Under the pieces are notes generated by a model. The model did no database searches. It was given only the letters and a program-made list of their open reading frames with translations, and was not told the origin of the DNA. Both the position numbers and the translations under genes were made by a program. From CAIYRG01 sp964446945 (GTDB lineage: Bacteria; Pseudomonadota; Alphaproteobacteria; Micropepsales; Micropepsaceae), in NCBI GenBank assembly GCA_964446945.1, contig CAYUQO010000002.1, positions 310,001 to 374,000 of the forward strand: a DNA stretch of 64,000 nt. Reading direction: 5' to 3'. Numbering within the stretch: the first letter of the stretch is position 1; each line of letters starts with the position of its first letter. Positions 7,858 through 16,025 of the stretch are shown piece by piece.

Positions 7858-8943
7858 CTACCTTGCCATCTCGTGACAATCGCAACCGACGGCCTCGGCC
7901 ACCGACTTCCACCCATCCCTGCGGAGCAATTCCGTCAGCTCCTGTTTGATGCGGTGCACCAGCCCGGGACCATGAAATACCAGTGCTGAATATACTTGCA
8001 CCAGCGAGGCTCCAGCCCTGATTTTGGCATAGGCCGTTGCGCCATCGGCGATGCCGCCACAGCCGATGAGCGGTATGCGCCCTTTCGTCAAGCGATAAAT
8101 CTCGGCGAGGCACTCGGTGGCAGGTTTGAACAACGGCGCGCCGGACAAACCGCCCGGTTCTGCGCGATCGCGGCTGCGCAATTCCGGCGGCCGGGCAACC
8201 GTGGTGTTGCCGATGATCAGTCCGTCCACGCCGGTCGCGAGCGCGACCTCGGCAATGGCGTTCATCTGTGCCGGCGTCAGATCGGGGCCAACTTTGGCCA
8301 GCAATGGTGGTTTGCGCGCGCCAGGGACCGCGCGATTCCGCGCTGCGATCGAACGGCGCAGCAGATCATCCAAAGCTGCACGCGCCTGCAGGTCGCGCAG
8401 CCCGGGCGTGTTTGGCGACGAGATATTGATCACGAGATAATCGGCGATTCCCGCCACTTTCTCGATCCCGCTGACATAGTCGTCCGCCGCATCGACAGTG
8501 TCGCGATTCTTGCCGACATTTGCGCCGACGATTCCCTTCCTGCCCGGTCTGTTGCGGCGCGCCGCCAGCCGCTGCGCAAATCCGTCAACCCCGCCGCTGT
8601 TGAATCCGAGCCGGTTGATGACACCGTGATCCTCATCAAGGCGGAACAGCCGCGGCTTGGGATTTCCAGGTTGCGGACGTGGCGTCACGGTACCCGCTTC
8701 GACAAAGCCGAAACCCAGCGACAGCATCGCGTCAGACACACGTGCGTCTTTGTCAAAACCGGCGGCAAGACCGACCGGATTGGGAAAATTCAGGTCCCAG
8801 ACCTTGGTGCGCAGCACCGGATCATCGGGTTCGTCACGGCCGGCGACGAGGTGATGTTCGAGTGCGTAAAGCGCGGCGTGATGTGCCGTTTCCGGCGGCA
8901 GCGCATAAAGAACCGATAGGGCCAGCCGATCGGTCAGACGCAC
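7858..8943 (-). CDS. pyrD: dihydroorotate dehydrogenase (quinone), class 2
   Basis: Membrane-associated FMN enzyme, 361 aa, oxidising dihydroorotate to orotate with ubiquinone. Class 2 features are clear: the N-terminal amphipathic extension (MRLTDRLALSVLYALPPETAH), FPNPVGLAAGFDKD, INRLGFNSGG, and the catalytic serine in INISSPNTPGLR. FMN-phosphate contacts lie in LIGCGGIADG. Normally a stand-alone biosynthetic gene, here it sits in a tight operon, 16 nt after the coxG-like gene and 8 nt before the UbiD-like gene. A class 1B homologue lies five genes upstream in the same transcript. Confidence 0.95.
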   Translation of the reverse strand: MRLTDRLALSVLYALPPETAHHAALYALEHHLVAGRDEPDDPVLRTKVWDLNFPNPVGLAAGFDKDARVSDAMLSLGFGFVEAGTVTPRPQPGNPKPRLFRLDEDHGVINRLGFNSGGVDGFAQRLAARRNRPGRKGIVGANVGKNRDTVDAADDYVSGIEKVAGIADYLVINISSPNTPGLRDLQARAALDDLLRRSIAARNRAVPGARKPPLLAKVGPDLTPAQMNAIAEVALATGVDGLIIGNTTVARPPELRSRDRAEPGGLSGAPLFKPATECLAEIYRLTKGRIPLIGCGGIADGATAYAKIRAGASLVQVYSALVFHGPGLVHRIKQELTELLRRDGWKSVAEAVGCDCHEMAR

Positions 8944-8959
8944 GGAACAGCTTTCCGCA

Positions 8960-9559
8960 TCACGCTTTGCTGCCCCCGGTCAGGCGCCGGAAAAAAGCGC
9001 CGATCAGCATGGCGAGCAGAGAGAACCCCGAAATGGCCTTGGCTTTGGGCCGCACTGCCGGCTTTGCCGGCGTCGCGGCTGCGTTGACCATCGCGGGTGC
9101 CGGCTGCGACGCGGCGAGCTGTGTTTTCAGCGCATTGGCAAATTGGCCGATCAGCTGTTGGGCGACGTCCTGGATCATTCCCGAGGCGCGGCCATATTGC
9201 GCCACGGCCCCGGACAGAGTGAGATCGGTCTTGACCAGAACGCGCGAACCGCCGGGCGCAGGCTCGATGCCAAAATCGACATTGGCGTGCGCGCCACCGC
9301 GTCCCTTGGCATCCTTGCCCTGCGCATTCACGCGCGCTTTGTGCGCGGCGTCGTCCTTTTCGGTGAATTTCACCGTACCGGCAAAGGTGAGCGCGACGGG
9401 TCCCAGCCGCACCGCGACCTTGCCGTTATAGGTGTTCGGATCGATGACATCGGTCAGTTCGGCGCCCGGCATGCATGGTGCGATGCGCGGAATATCCATC
9501 AGCAGTTTCCACGCCTGATCGGGCGGCAATGGCACTTCGAATGTATTGTTGATCAGCAT
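8960..9559 (-). CDS. CoxG-like SRPBCC protein with C-terminal membrane anchor
   Basis: Protein of 199 aa. Residues 1-150 form a START/SRPBCC domain of the CO dehydrogenase subunit G family (FEVPLPPDQAWKLLMDIPRIAPCMPGA; GMIQDVAQQLIGQFA). Ala/Pro-rich linker residues lead to a short hydrophobic segment (FSLLAMLIGAFF) ending in basic residues, as expected for anchoring to the inner membrane. CoxG-type proteins recruit molybdenum hydroxylases to the membrane. The CoxM and CoxS homologues in this operon support that role, although no large subunit is present. Confidence 0.88.
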   Translation of the reverse strand: MLINNTFEVPLPPDQAWKLLMDIPRIAPCMPGAELTDVIDPNTYNGKVAVRLGPVALTFAGTVKFTEKDDAAHKARVNAQGKDAKGRGGAHANVDFGIEPAPGGSRVLVKTDLTLSGAVAQYGRASGMIQDVAQQLIGQFANALKTQLAASQPAPAMVNAAATPAKPAVRPKAKAISGFSLLAMLIGAFFRRLTGGSKA

Positions 9560-9568
9560 GCGGAATTC

Positions 9569-10852
9569 CTATTTGCCGGTGAGCTGCTGCCAGGCCCATT
9601 GGGCGGAGCTGAGCAGAATTTCGTCATCATAGATCCGGCCGACGAACTGGATCCCGATCGGCAGCCCGTGCGGACCCTTATGGGTTGGAAGCGTGATCGC
9701 CGGGACATGAAGTGCGGTCCAGAATTCCTGGAAACGCGTATCTCCCGTGGATTGCAGTCCCACCGGCGCTTCACCGGTGACTGCGGGCGCGAGAAGAATA
9801 TCGACGTCACCGAACATTGCGGGAATTTCGTCGCGGCAGGCTTTGATCCGCTTCAGCGAATTGACATAGCGTTCAAACGAAATTTCCAGCCCCTGTTCGA
9901 TCTGTGCCGTCAGGCCAGGGCTGATCGCCGCGCGATTGTGGTTCCATTCAAAAGCCAGCGCTCGCGCCCGTTCATAGGGATTAATGACCGTGCGGGCTTC
10001 GACAAGCGCGGAGAAAGTTTCGGGTATGCGGATTTCCGTCATGGTTGCGCCGGCCCGGGCAAGGTGCTCCGCCGCGTCCTCCACGGCGCGCTTCGACTCC
10101 GGCAGCGCATGCTCCCAGAGATGCGTCCGGCACAAACCGATCTTTGGGGCGCTCTCACGAACCTGCATCCGTGGCCGGCCGGTCAGCACCGATGACAGCA
10201 GGTCGGCATCTTCGACTGTGCGCACAATCACGCCGATGGTGTCGCGGCTTTCGGCAGCGAATTTCATGCCGCCGCGGCTGATCAGGTTGTAGCTCGGCTT
10301 GTAGCCGACGACGCCGCAGAAGGATGACGGGCGCAAAACCGAACCGCCGGTTTGCGTGCCATATCCGGCGGCGGTCATGAAATCGGCCACCGCCGCAGCC
10401 GAACCGCTGGATGATCCGCCGGGTGTGCGATCCAGATCATGCGGATTGCGCGTGACGTTCGGCCACAACCCGGCAAATTCGCAGGTGACCGTCTTGCCAA
10501 GGATCACCGCACCCGCCCGCCGCGCCAGCGCCACGGACGGCGCATCGGCAAATGTGCGGTTGTTGCGATAGATCGGCGAGCCCATATCGGTGGGCATGTC
10601 GCAAGTATCGATGACGTCCTTGATCCCGATGGGCACGCCGGCAAGCGGGCCTTTCTCGGTGGCGCGATCGATCGCGCGTGCCTGCGCCAAGGCCAGGTCG
10701 GGATCGATATAAGCCCAGGCCTTCACCTGCTTGTCGCGGGCCTCGATCCGGTCGAGACAGGCGCGCACGACTTTTTCGGCACTGAGCGAGCCCTTCCTCA
10801 CCCCATCAGAAATGGCGCAGGCGGAGAGCCGGTTCAGTTCGACGTCGTCCAT
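9569..10852 (-). CDS. amidase (amidase signature family)
   Basis: Hydrolase of 427 aa with the Ser-cisSer-Lys triad of the amidase signature family. Lys is in GVPIGIKDVIDT, the cis-Ser region in TPGGSSSGSAAAVA, and the nucleophile Ser in GTQTGGSVLRPSSFCG. Family members release ammonia or an amine from amides, carbamoyl groups or ureido acids; no glutamyl-tRNA amidotransferase partner genes are near. Its ATG shares one base with the stop of the TcuA-like gene. In an operon with dihydroorotase and dihydroorotate dehydrogenases, a ureido or carbamoyl substrate is a reasonable guess but unproven. Confidence 0.9.
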   Translation of the reverse strand: MDDVELNRLSACAISDGVRKGSLSAEKVVRACLDRIEARDKQVKAWAYIDPDLALAQARAIDRATEKGPLAGVPIGIKDVIDTCDMPTDMGSPIYRNNRTFADAPSVALARRAGAVILGKTVTCEFAGLWPNVTRNPHDLDRTPGGSSSGSAAAVADFMTAAGYGTQTGGSVLRPSSFCGVVGYKPSYNLISRGGMKFAAESRDTIGVIVRTVEDADLLSSVLTGRPRMQVRESAPKIGLCRTHLWEHALPESKRAVEDAAEHLARAGATMTEIRIPETFSALVEARTVINPYERARALAFEWNHNRAAISPGLTAQIEQGLEISFERYVNSLKRIKACRDEIPAMFGDVDILLAPAVTGEAPVGLQSTGDTRFQEFWTALHVPAITLPTHKGPHGLPIGIQFVGRIYDDEILLSSAQWAWQQLTGK

Positions 10853-12333
10853 CAGTGCTTCACCGCTTTTCCCGCGGCGGTCCCTGCAATACGCCCGAAC
10901 ACCGAACCCGATGTCAGCCCGGTTCCGCCCGGGTAATTGAAATAGAAGATGCCGCCCACCAGCTCACCCGCCGCATACAATCCCGGAATTGGCCGATAAT
11001 CGAGATCCACCACCTGGCCGTCATCGGTGATGCGAAGCCCGCCAAAGGTGAATGTGATGCCGCAGGTCACCGCATAGGCTTCGAACGGCGGTGTATCGAT
11101 GGTGTTGGCCCAATTCGATTTCGGAATTACGAGTCCTTCGGTCTTCCGGCCATCCTTGACGTTCGGATTGAACGGGATGTCGGTGCGTACCGCGGCATTG
11201 TATTCCGCGATCGTCTTGACGAACTGTTCGGCATTCACGCCGTCGAGCTTGCGCGCCAGTTCCTCGATCGTATTGGCGGTGACCTTCGTACACTGACGAA
11301 TATTATATTCGTCGCGCTGGAGATGCTTGGTCTTCTTGTCCCAGATCTGCCAGGCGAACTGGCCCGGCTGTTCCAGCACCATGCGCCCATATTTCGCGTA
11401 AGTGTAATTGCGGAAATCGGCGCCTTCGTCGACGAAGCGTTTTCCGGTCGCGTTGACCAGCACGGCGAATGGATAGGAATGTTTCTGGAACTGATCGCCG
11501 ACGGCGAGGTCGCCGAATTCCGGCGCGTTCATTTCCCATTGCACGGCATGACAGCCGGACCAGTTGCCATATGGGCTGGCGCCGATGGCAAGCGCCATGC
11601 GGATGCCTTCGCCATTATTGTATCGCGTGCCGCGCACCTTCGCGAGGTCCCAACCGGGTCCGAGATAGCGCGTGCGCCATTCGGCATTGGCTTCGAAGCC
11701 GCCACAGGCGAGCACCACGGCGCGGCCCTTCACTTCGCCGATTTCGCCGAGTGAGGCGAAGCGCACGCCGGAAACCCGCGCGCCATCATAGATGAGACCG
11801 GTCGCACGCGTGCCATAACGGATTTCAATGCCGTGCTTGCGGCCCGACGCGGCGAGCATATCCACCAGACCCGGTCCGCCGCCGACACTTTCGATCGTCA
11901 GCCCGCCCCAGAATTTGAACTTGCCGTCGATCTTGAACGCCTGGCGGCCGTAGATCGGAACGAAGCGGATGCCCTTTTCGCGCATCCAGATCAGCGCCGG
12001 CAGGCTTTTTGTGACCAGCGATTCGCACAGATTGGGATCGGTGCGGAACTGCGTCACGCGGGCCATGTCGTCGAAGAACTGGTCCTGCGTGTAGGTGCCG
12101 AAATCCGTGCTGTCGATTTCCGCCGGCGAAAGATCGGGAACCAGTGACTTAATATCGTCCACACCATTATAGACGACGCGCATTGCGCCGGCGGTGAAGC
12201 GGCTATTGCCGCCGCTTTCGTCTTCCGGCGCCGCTTCCAGCATCAGCACCGAGGCGCCGGCTTCGCGTGCGGCGAGCGCGGCGCAATAGGCCGCGTTCCC
12301 TCCGCCAACGACGATGACATCCCACTCTTTCAT
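10852..12333 (-). CDS. tcuA: FAD-dependent tricarballylate dehydrogenase-like flavoprotein
   Basis: Fumarate reductase/succinate dehydrogenase flavoprotein superfamily, 493 aa. The Rossmann FAD motif is at the N-terminus (VIVVGGGNAAYCAALAAREAG). The GGNSRFTAGAMR and C-terminal AAGELVGGIFYFNYPGGTG segments match TcuA-type proteins, which oxidise tricarballylate to cis-aconitate. No tcuB iron-sulfur partner or tcuC transporter lies beside it, so tricarballylate itself is uncertain; an analogous alkane or cyclic carboxylate dehydrogenation or enoate reduction is possible. It overlaps the amidase start by one base and follows pyrC by 12 nt. Confidence 0.82.
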   Translation of the reverse strand: MKEWDVIVVGGGNAAYCAALAAREAGASVLMLEAAPEDESGGNSRFTAGAMRVVYNGVDDIKSLVPDLSPAEIDSTDFGTYTQDQFFDDMARVTQFRTDPNLCESLVTKSLPALIWMREKGIRFVPIYGRQAFKIDGKFKFWGGLTIESVGGGPGLVDMLAASGRKHGIEIRYGTRATGLIYDGARVSGVRFASLGEIGEVKGRAVVLACGGFEANAEWRTRYLGPGWDLAKVRGTRYNNGEGIRMALAIGASPYGNWSGCHAVQWEMNAPEFGDLAVGDQFQKHSYPFAVLVNATGKRFVDEGADFRNYTYAKYGRMVLEQPGQFAWQIWDKKTKHLQRDEYNIRQCTKVTANTIEELARKLDGVNAEQFVKTIAEYNAAVRTDIPFNPNVKDGRKTEGLVIPKSNWANTIDTPPFEAYAVTCGITFTFGGLRITDDGQVVDLDYRPIPGLYAAGELVGGIFYFNYPGGTGLTSGSVFGRIAGTAAGKAVKH

Positions 12334-12345
12334 GCGCCCCCGCCC

Positions 12346-13386
12346 TTAAACCACTTTCCACTGAATCGTTTCGCCGCCGCGATGAATGAGCGCGCGCTCA
12401 TCCGGACCGTCCACTTCGACTTCCTCCGGCGCGGTCCAGGCGGTGCGCTCAAGCGTGATTGTCTCTGTGTTTGGCGGCAGACGATAATGCTTCGGTCCAT
12501 TCAGCGAGGTGAACGCTTCGAGTTTGTCGAGGGCGTTTTCCTCGGCGAACACCTGCGCGTATAGCGCAATCGCGACCGGCGAATTGAATATTCCCGGCAC
12601 GCCGACCGTGTTCAGCTTGCGCGAAACCGGATGCGGCGCCGAATCCGTGCCGAGGAAGAAGCAGGTTTCGCCCGAAGTCGCCGCGCGGCGGATAGCATCT
12701 CGGTCCTCGCGCCGTTTGATCACCGGCATGCAATACATATAGGGCCGGTTTCCGTAACCGAGCCAGTCGGTGCGCGTCAGCATCAGGTGATAGGGCGTGA
12801 TGGTGGCGCCGACCTGCGGCGCATGCGCGCGCACAAAGTCCACCCCCTCGCGCGACGACACATGTTCCAGCACGACGCGAAGGCCGGGGAAATTCTTCAG
12901 CATCGGCTGCAATCTGCGCTCGATGAACACGGCCTCGCGGTCGAAGATGTCGGTATCGGGATCGGCTTCTTCGCCATGGATCAGGAAGGGCATCCCGATC
13001 TTTTCCATGCGCGCGAGCACGGGATTGATCTTCTTGAAATCCGTCACGCCATAGGTCGAATTGGTGGTCGCGTGCGCCGGATACATCTTGACCGCCGTGA
13101 ACACGCCATCGCGAAAGCCGGCCTCAATATCATTGGCGTCGGTATTGTCGGTGAGATAGCTGGTCATCAGCGGCTGAAACTTCGACCCGTCCGGAATCGC
13201 CGCCTGAATGCGCTCCCGGTATCCAACAGCCTCTTTCGCGGTGACGACTGGCGGCACCAGATTGGGCATGCAGATCGCGCGCCCGAAATGAGCGGCGGTG
13301 AATGGCAGCACGGCCTTCAGCATCGCGCCGTCGCGCACATGCAGGTGCCAGTCGTCGGGTTTGCGGATCGTGATGCGCTCAGCCAT
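12346..13386 (-). CDS. pyrC: dihydroorotase, E. coli PyrC type
   Basis: Zinc amidohydrolase of 346 aa, interconverting carbamoyl-aspartate and dihydroorotate. Metal and substrate motifs are intact: DDWHLHVRDG, the bridging lysine in AVKMYPAHATTNS, FLIHGE, VVLEHVSS, and the catalytic Asp in LGTDSAPHP. Length and motifs match the single-domain PyrC of E. coli rather than the larger type usual in many alphaproteobacteria. It lies 3 nt after a class 1B dihydroorotate dehydrogenase gene. Either biosynthesis or reductive breakdown of orotate would use this pair, depending on direction. Confidence 0.94.
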   Translation of the reverse strand: MAERITIRKPDDWHLHVRDGAMLKAVLPFTAAHFGRAICMPNLVPPVVTAKEAVGYRERIQAAIPDGSKFQPLMTSYLTDNTDANDIEAGFRDGVFTAVKMYPAHATTNSTYGVTDFKKINPVLARMEKIGMPFLIHGEEADPDTDIFDREAVFIERRLQPMLKNFPGLRVVLEHVSSREGVDFVRAHAPQVGATITPYHLMLTRTDWLGYGNRPYMYCMPVIKRREDRDAIRRAATSGETCFFLGTDSAPHPVSRKLNTVGVPGIFNSPVAIALYAQVFAEENALDKLEAFTSLNGPKHYRLPPNTETITLERTAWTAPEEVEVDGPDERALIHRGGETIQWKVV

Positions 13387-13389
13387 GTC

Positions 13390-14370
13390 TCAGCCCGCTG
13401 GTACGAAAGTCTTGTGGCCCTGCCCGATCGGCGCCGCAGCGGCCGAAAAGGTGTCCGCGATCGGCTCATCGATCATCGCGCCGGTGAGGTCCGCCACGCG
13501 TTTGAAGCCGCGCTTGTCGCACCATTCCGCCAGTTCATCGATGATTGCGGTGAGCGAGGATGGGTTGCGAAAAATGATGTAGCCCAGCATCACGGCGGAA
13601 GCACCGGCGAGCATATATTCCACCACATCCTCGACTTTGACGATGCCGCCGCAGCCGATCACCGGAATTTTCACCCGGCTCGACACCTGGTGCACCATGC
13701 GGACAATGATCGGCTTGATTCCGGGACCGGAAATGCCGCCGAACTTGTTGCCGATCGCCGGCCGGAATGTGTCGATATTGATCTTGAGGCCGAGAATGGT
13801 GTTGGAGACCACCAACGCATCGGCGCCCGCTTCTTCGGCGGCCACCCCGATCGCCACCACATCGCCGGCATTGGGCGACAGCTTCACCCAAACCGGCTTT
13901 GTCGTCGCAGCGCGGATCCGCTTCGTCACCTGGAAGGTGTGATCCTCGTGCAGCGCAAAATTGCCGCCGCCCGGATTGCGCGTCGGGCACGAGATATTTA
14001 CCTCGATGACATCGACATCCGGATGCGCCGCCACTTCGCGCGTCATCGCTTCAAAATCATCGGCCGTGGTGGCGGAAATCGACGCGACCAGAGGCGGCGT
14101 GAAGCGCGCATAGTCCGGCACCTGATGATCGAGAAAATAGCCGATGCCCTTGGTCGGCAGTCCGATCGAATTGATCATGCCGCATTCCAGCTCGGCGACG
14201 CGCGGAGTCGGATTGCCGATGCGGTACTCGCGCGACACGGTTTTCGCCACCAGCGCGCCAAGCCGGTTGATGTCCATCACCTGCGCGAGGTCGGTCGAGA
14301 ACGCGCCAGACGCCGGCATGATCGGATTCTTCAGCTCGACGCTGCCGATTTTGACTGAGAGATCTACCAT
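13390..14370 (-). CDS. pyrDB: dihydroorotate dehydrogenase class 1B, catalytic subunit
   Basis: FMN enzyme of 326 aa whose class is shown by a cysteine base in VIEVNISCPTRNPGG, where class 2 enzymes have serine. FMN-binding segments are present (MPASGAFSTDL at the N-terminus, VIGCGGIVKVEDV). Class 1B enzymes work with PyrK and NAD+. ATG 14368-14370 follows a GGAG; an alternative GTG lies 9 nt upstream. It overlaps the PyrK-like gene by 7 nt and precedes pyrC by 3 nt. An enzyme of this kind could also be a dihydropyrimidine dehydrogenase (PydA/PreA) relative; the Cys base does not discriminate. Confidence 0.88.
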   Translation of the reverse strand: MVDLSVKIGSVELKNPIMPASGAFSTDLAQVMDINRLGALVAKTVSREYRIGNPTPRVAELECGMINSIGLPTKGIGYFLDHQVPDYARFTPPLVASISATTADDFEAMTREVAAHPDVDVIEVNISCPTRNPGGGNFALHEDHTFQVTKRIRAATTKPVWVKLSPNAGDVVAIGVAAEEAGADALVVSNTILGLKINIDTFRPAIGNKFGGISGPGIKPIIVRMVHQVSSRVKIPVIGCGGIVKVEDVVEYMLAGASAVMLGYIIFRNPSSLTAIIDELAEWCDKRGFKRVADLTGAMIDEPIADTFSAAAAPIGQGHKTFVPAG

Positions 14371-15230
14371 CCCACGCACTCCTGCAGATCGAATACCGGT
14401 CCTTCAATGCAGACGCGACGCAATTCCTTGTGCCCATTCACTTCGAAGGTTTTGACACAGACGTAACAGGGCCCGAGACCGCAGGCCATGATCTGCTCCA
14501 TCGCTGCCTGACCGGGAATTCCATGTTTTTTTCCGAGCTTCTTCATCGCCTGCAGCAGCCGGTTCGACCCGCAGGTGAAGAAGGCGTCGGCCTTTCCGGC
14601 GGCGATCAGTGTTTCGAGAATGCGCTCGACATTTTCCACAGCGCTGGTCCCGTCGGTGTCAAGCACGCGGACCACTTCGCCGACTTTGGCAAAGACATGA
14701 TCGACCATCACCAGCTCAGGCGAGCGCGCGGACAGGATCGCGGTGACTCCGATGCCGTTTTCTGCGGCGAGCTGGGAAATCGGCCCCAAAGTCGCGAGCC
14801 CGACACCGCGGCCGAGCACCACGATGTTTTTCCACCCGGCTTCGAGGTGAAAACCAATTCCAAGCGGGCCGACGATATTGCAGTCATCACCCGGCTCAAG
14901 CGTGGCCATTCCTTTGGTCCCGCGCCCGGCACATTTATAGAGGAACTCGATGTTTCCCTTGGCGCGGTCGATCTGGAAAATGCTTTGCGGACGGCGCAGC
15001 CACAGCTCGCCGTCATCGGGCGTCGGGCAAAGGATATTGAAGAACTGACCCGGTCTGGCCGCCAGCGCCTTCGGAGACCCGCGCAGGACGAGATGTTTAT
15101 ATTCGGAATTCACCCAGACATGGCTGACCACCCGGGCCAGGCATTCCTCGGCCGGGATATGCGGTTCCGGAGCGCCGCCGGCGCTGCCATCGGCCACATA
15201 AGGTTTTGACGCAAAAGCAGAATTTCGCAT
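14364..15230 (-). CDS. pyrK: PyrK-like ferredoxin reductase subunit
   Basis: Electron-transfer subunit of 288 aa partnering class 1B dihydroorotate dehydrogenase, linking FMN to NAD(H) through FAD and one [2Fe-2S] cluster. The FAD-binding part has LWLRRPQSIFQ, and the NAD-binding part has VLGRGVGLATLGPI. The C-terminal cluster motif CGLGPCYVC ... RRVC has the C-x4-C-x2-C spacing of PyrK. ATG 15228-15230 is my choice; an ATG 84 nt further upstream keeps the frame open but adds an atypical, AT-rich extension. It is the first gene of the 11-gene operon and diverges from the cupin genes. Confidence 0.87.
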   Translation of the reverse strand: MRNSAFASKPYVADGSAGGAPEPHIPAEECLARVVSHVWVNSEYKHLVLRGSPKALAARPGQFFNILCPTPDDGELWLRRPQSIFQIDRAKGNIEFLYKCAGRGTKGMATLEPGDDCNIVGPLGIGFHLEAGWKNIVVLGRGVGLATLGPISQLAAENGIGVTAILSARSPELVMVDHVFAKVGEVVRVLDTDGTSAVENVERILETLIAAGKADAFFTCGSNRLLQAMKKLGKKHGIPGQAAMEQIMACGLGPCYVCVKTFEVNGHKELRRVCIEGPVFDLQECVGW

Positions 15231-15392
15231 AATTTTGCCGGCTCTTGAGGACCACGCCCATCCATCAAGCGCAACCACCGTACAAAAATCAATACGTTTT
15301 ACAAATTTTGACACAGCTCTTATTCGCGGCTTGACGGGGGCGAAACGCCGCCTGAAAAGGAACCATCATCGCTAACTTTGAGAAAACCACCC
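15231..15392. promoter_or_regulatory. divergent AT-rich promoter region
   Basis: This 162-nt gap separates the 11-gene minus-strand operon from the cupin-transporter genes and is clearly richer in A and T than its flanks (around 15285-15315). A TTGACA hexamer occurs at 15308-15313 on the plus strand, but I see no convincing partner -10 element. It must hold the promoters of both transcription units, and it is the natural place for the XRE regulator to bind. No clear operator palindrome was found. Confidence 0.45.
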
Positions 15393-16004
15393 ATGAATCA
15401 GTCATCTGCAGGGGCTCCAAAGGCCGATCCGGCCGAGGAAACCGGTATCGCCGGGCCCAAACACAATCAGGAGGCGCCGGTCGTCTGGGAACGCTGGCAG
15501 AAAAAGCGCACCTTCGTCCGCGCGCTGGAGGGCACCTACAGCTTCCTCACCAAGGAGCTACTGGAAGCGCCGCGGGTGATCTCATCCAAGAATGTGCCGT
15601 GGAAGGGCGGGCCGATGCTGTACGGCAAGCATCCGATTGCACCCGGCGCGGCCGCCAAGATCACCCAGGCGATCGAGTGCCATATCGAAGCCTATGCACC
15701 GGGCGCCTACAGCCAGAAGCATGGGCACCTGAATTCCGCCTGCTTCTACATCATCAAGGGCCGCGGCCACGACATTCACGATGGCAGGCGCATCGAATGG
15801 AAAGCCGGCGACGTGATGTTTGTCGAGAATGGCTGCGTCCATCAGCATTTCAATGACGATCCGGACGGCGAGGCGATCCTGTTGGTGTTCAAGGCCAAAC
15901 CGCTCTTCCTGTTCATGCATCTGCTGTACCAGAAGATGATTTCCTATCCTCCGACGACGCTTCCCAAGGGCCACGAGGATTGGACGCCGCCAACCGATTT
16001 CTGA
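15393..16004 (+). CDS. cupin-domain protein A
   Basis: Protein of 203 aa with a single cupin beta-barrel. The first metal-binding block is AYSQKHGHLNSACFYIIKGRG and the second is GDVMFVENGCVHQHFN, with His residues in the expected places. ATG 15393 begins the protein; a TTG 15 nt upstream is a weaker option. Function is unknown; cupins include dioxygenases, isomerases and decarboxylases. A second cupin follows 21 nt later and a carboxylate-type transporter after that. The pair may form one heteromeric enzyme on the substrate imported by TctAB. Confidence 0.8.
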   Translation: MNQSSAGAPKADPAEETGIAGPKHNQEAPVVWERWQKKRTFVRALEGTYSFLTKELLEAPRVISSKNVPWKGGPMLYGKHPIAPGAAAKITQAIECHIEAYAPGAYSQKHGHLNSACFYIIKGRGHDIHDGRRIEWKAGDVMFVENGCVHQHFNDDPDGEAILLVFKAKPLFLFMHLLYQKMISYPPTTLPKGHEDWTPPTDF

Positions 16005-16025
16005 TTTCCGCATCCGGAGAACGAC

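Noticed and set aside
12631..14358. 575-codon open frame on the plus strand
   Set aside because: It is antisense to the clearly conserved pyrC and pyrDB genes. GC-rich coding DNA commonly leaves the opposite strand open, and its translation is rich in Arg, His and Asp without any recognisable family motif.
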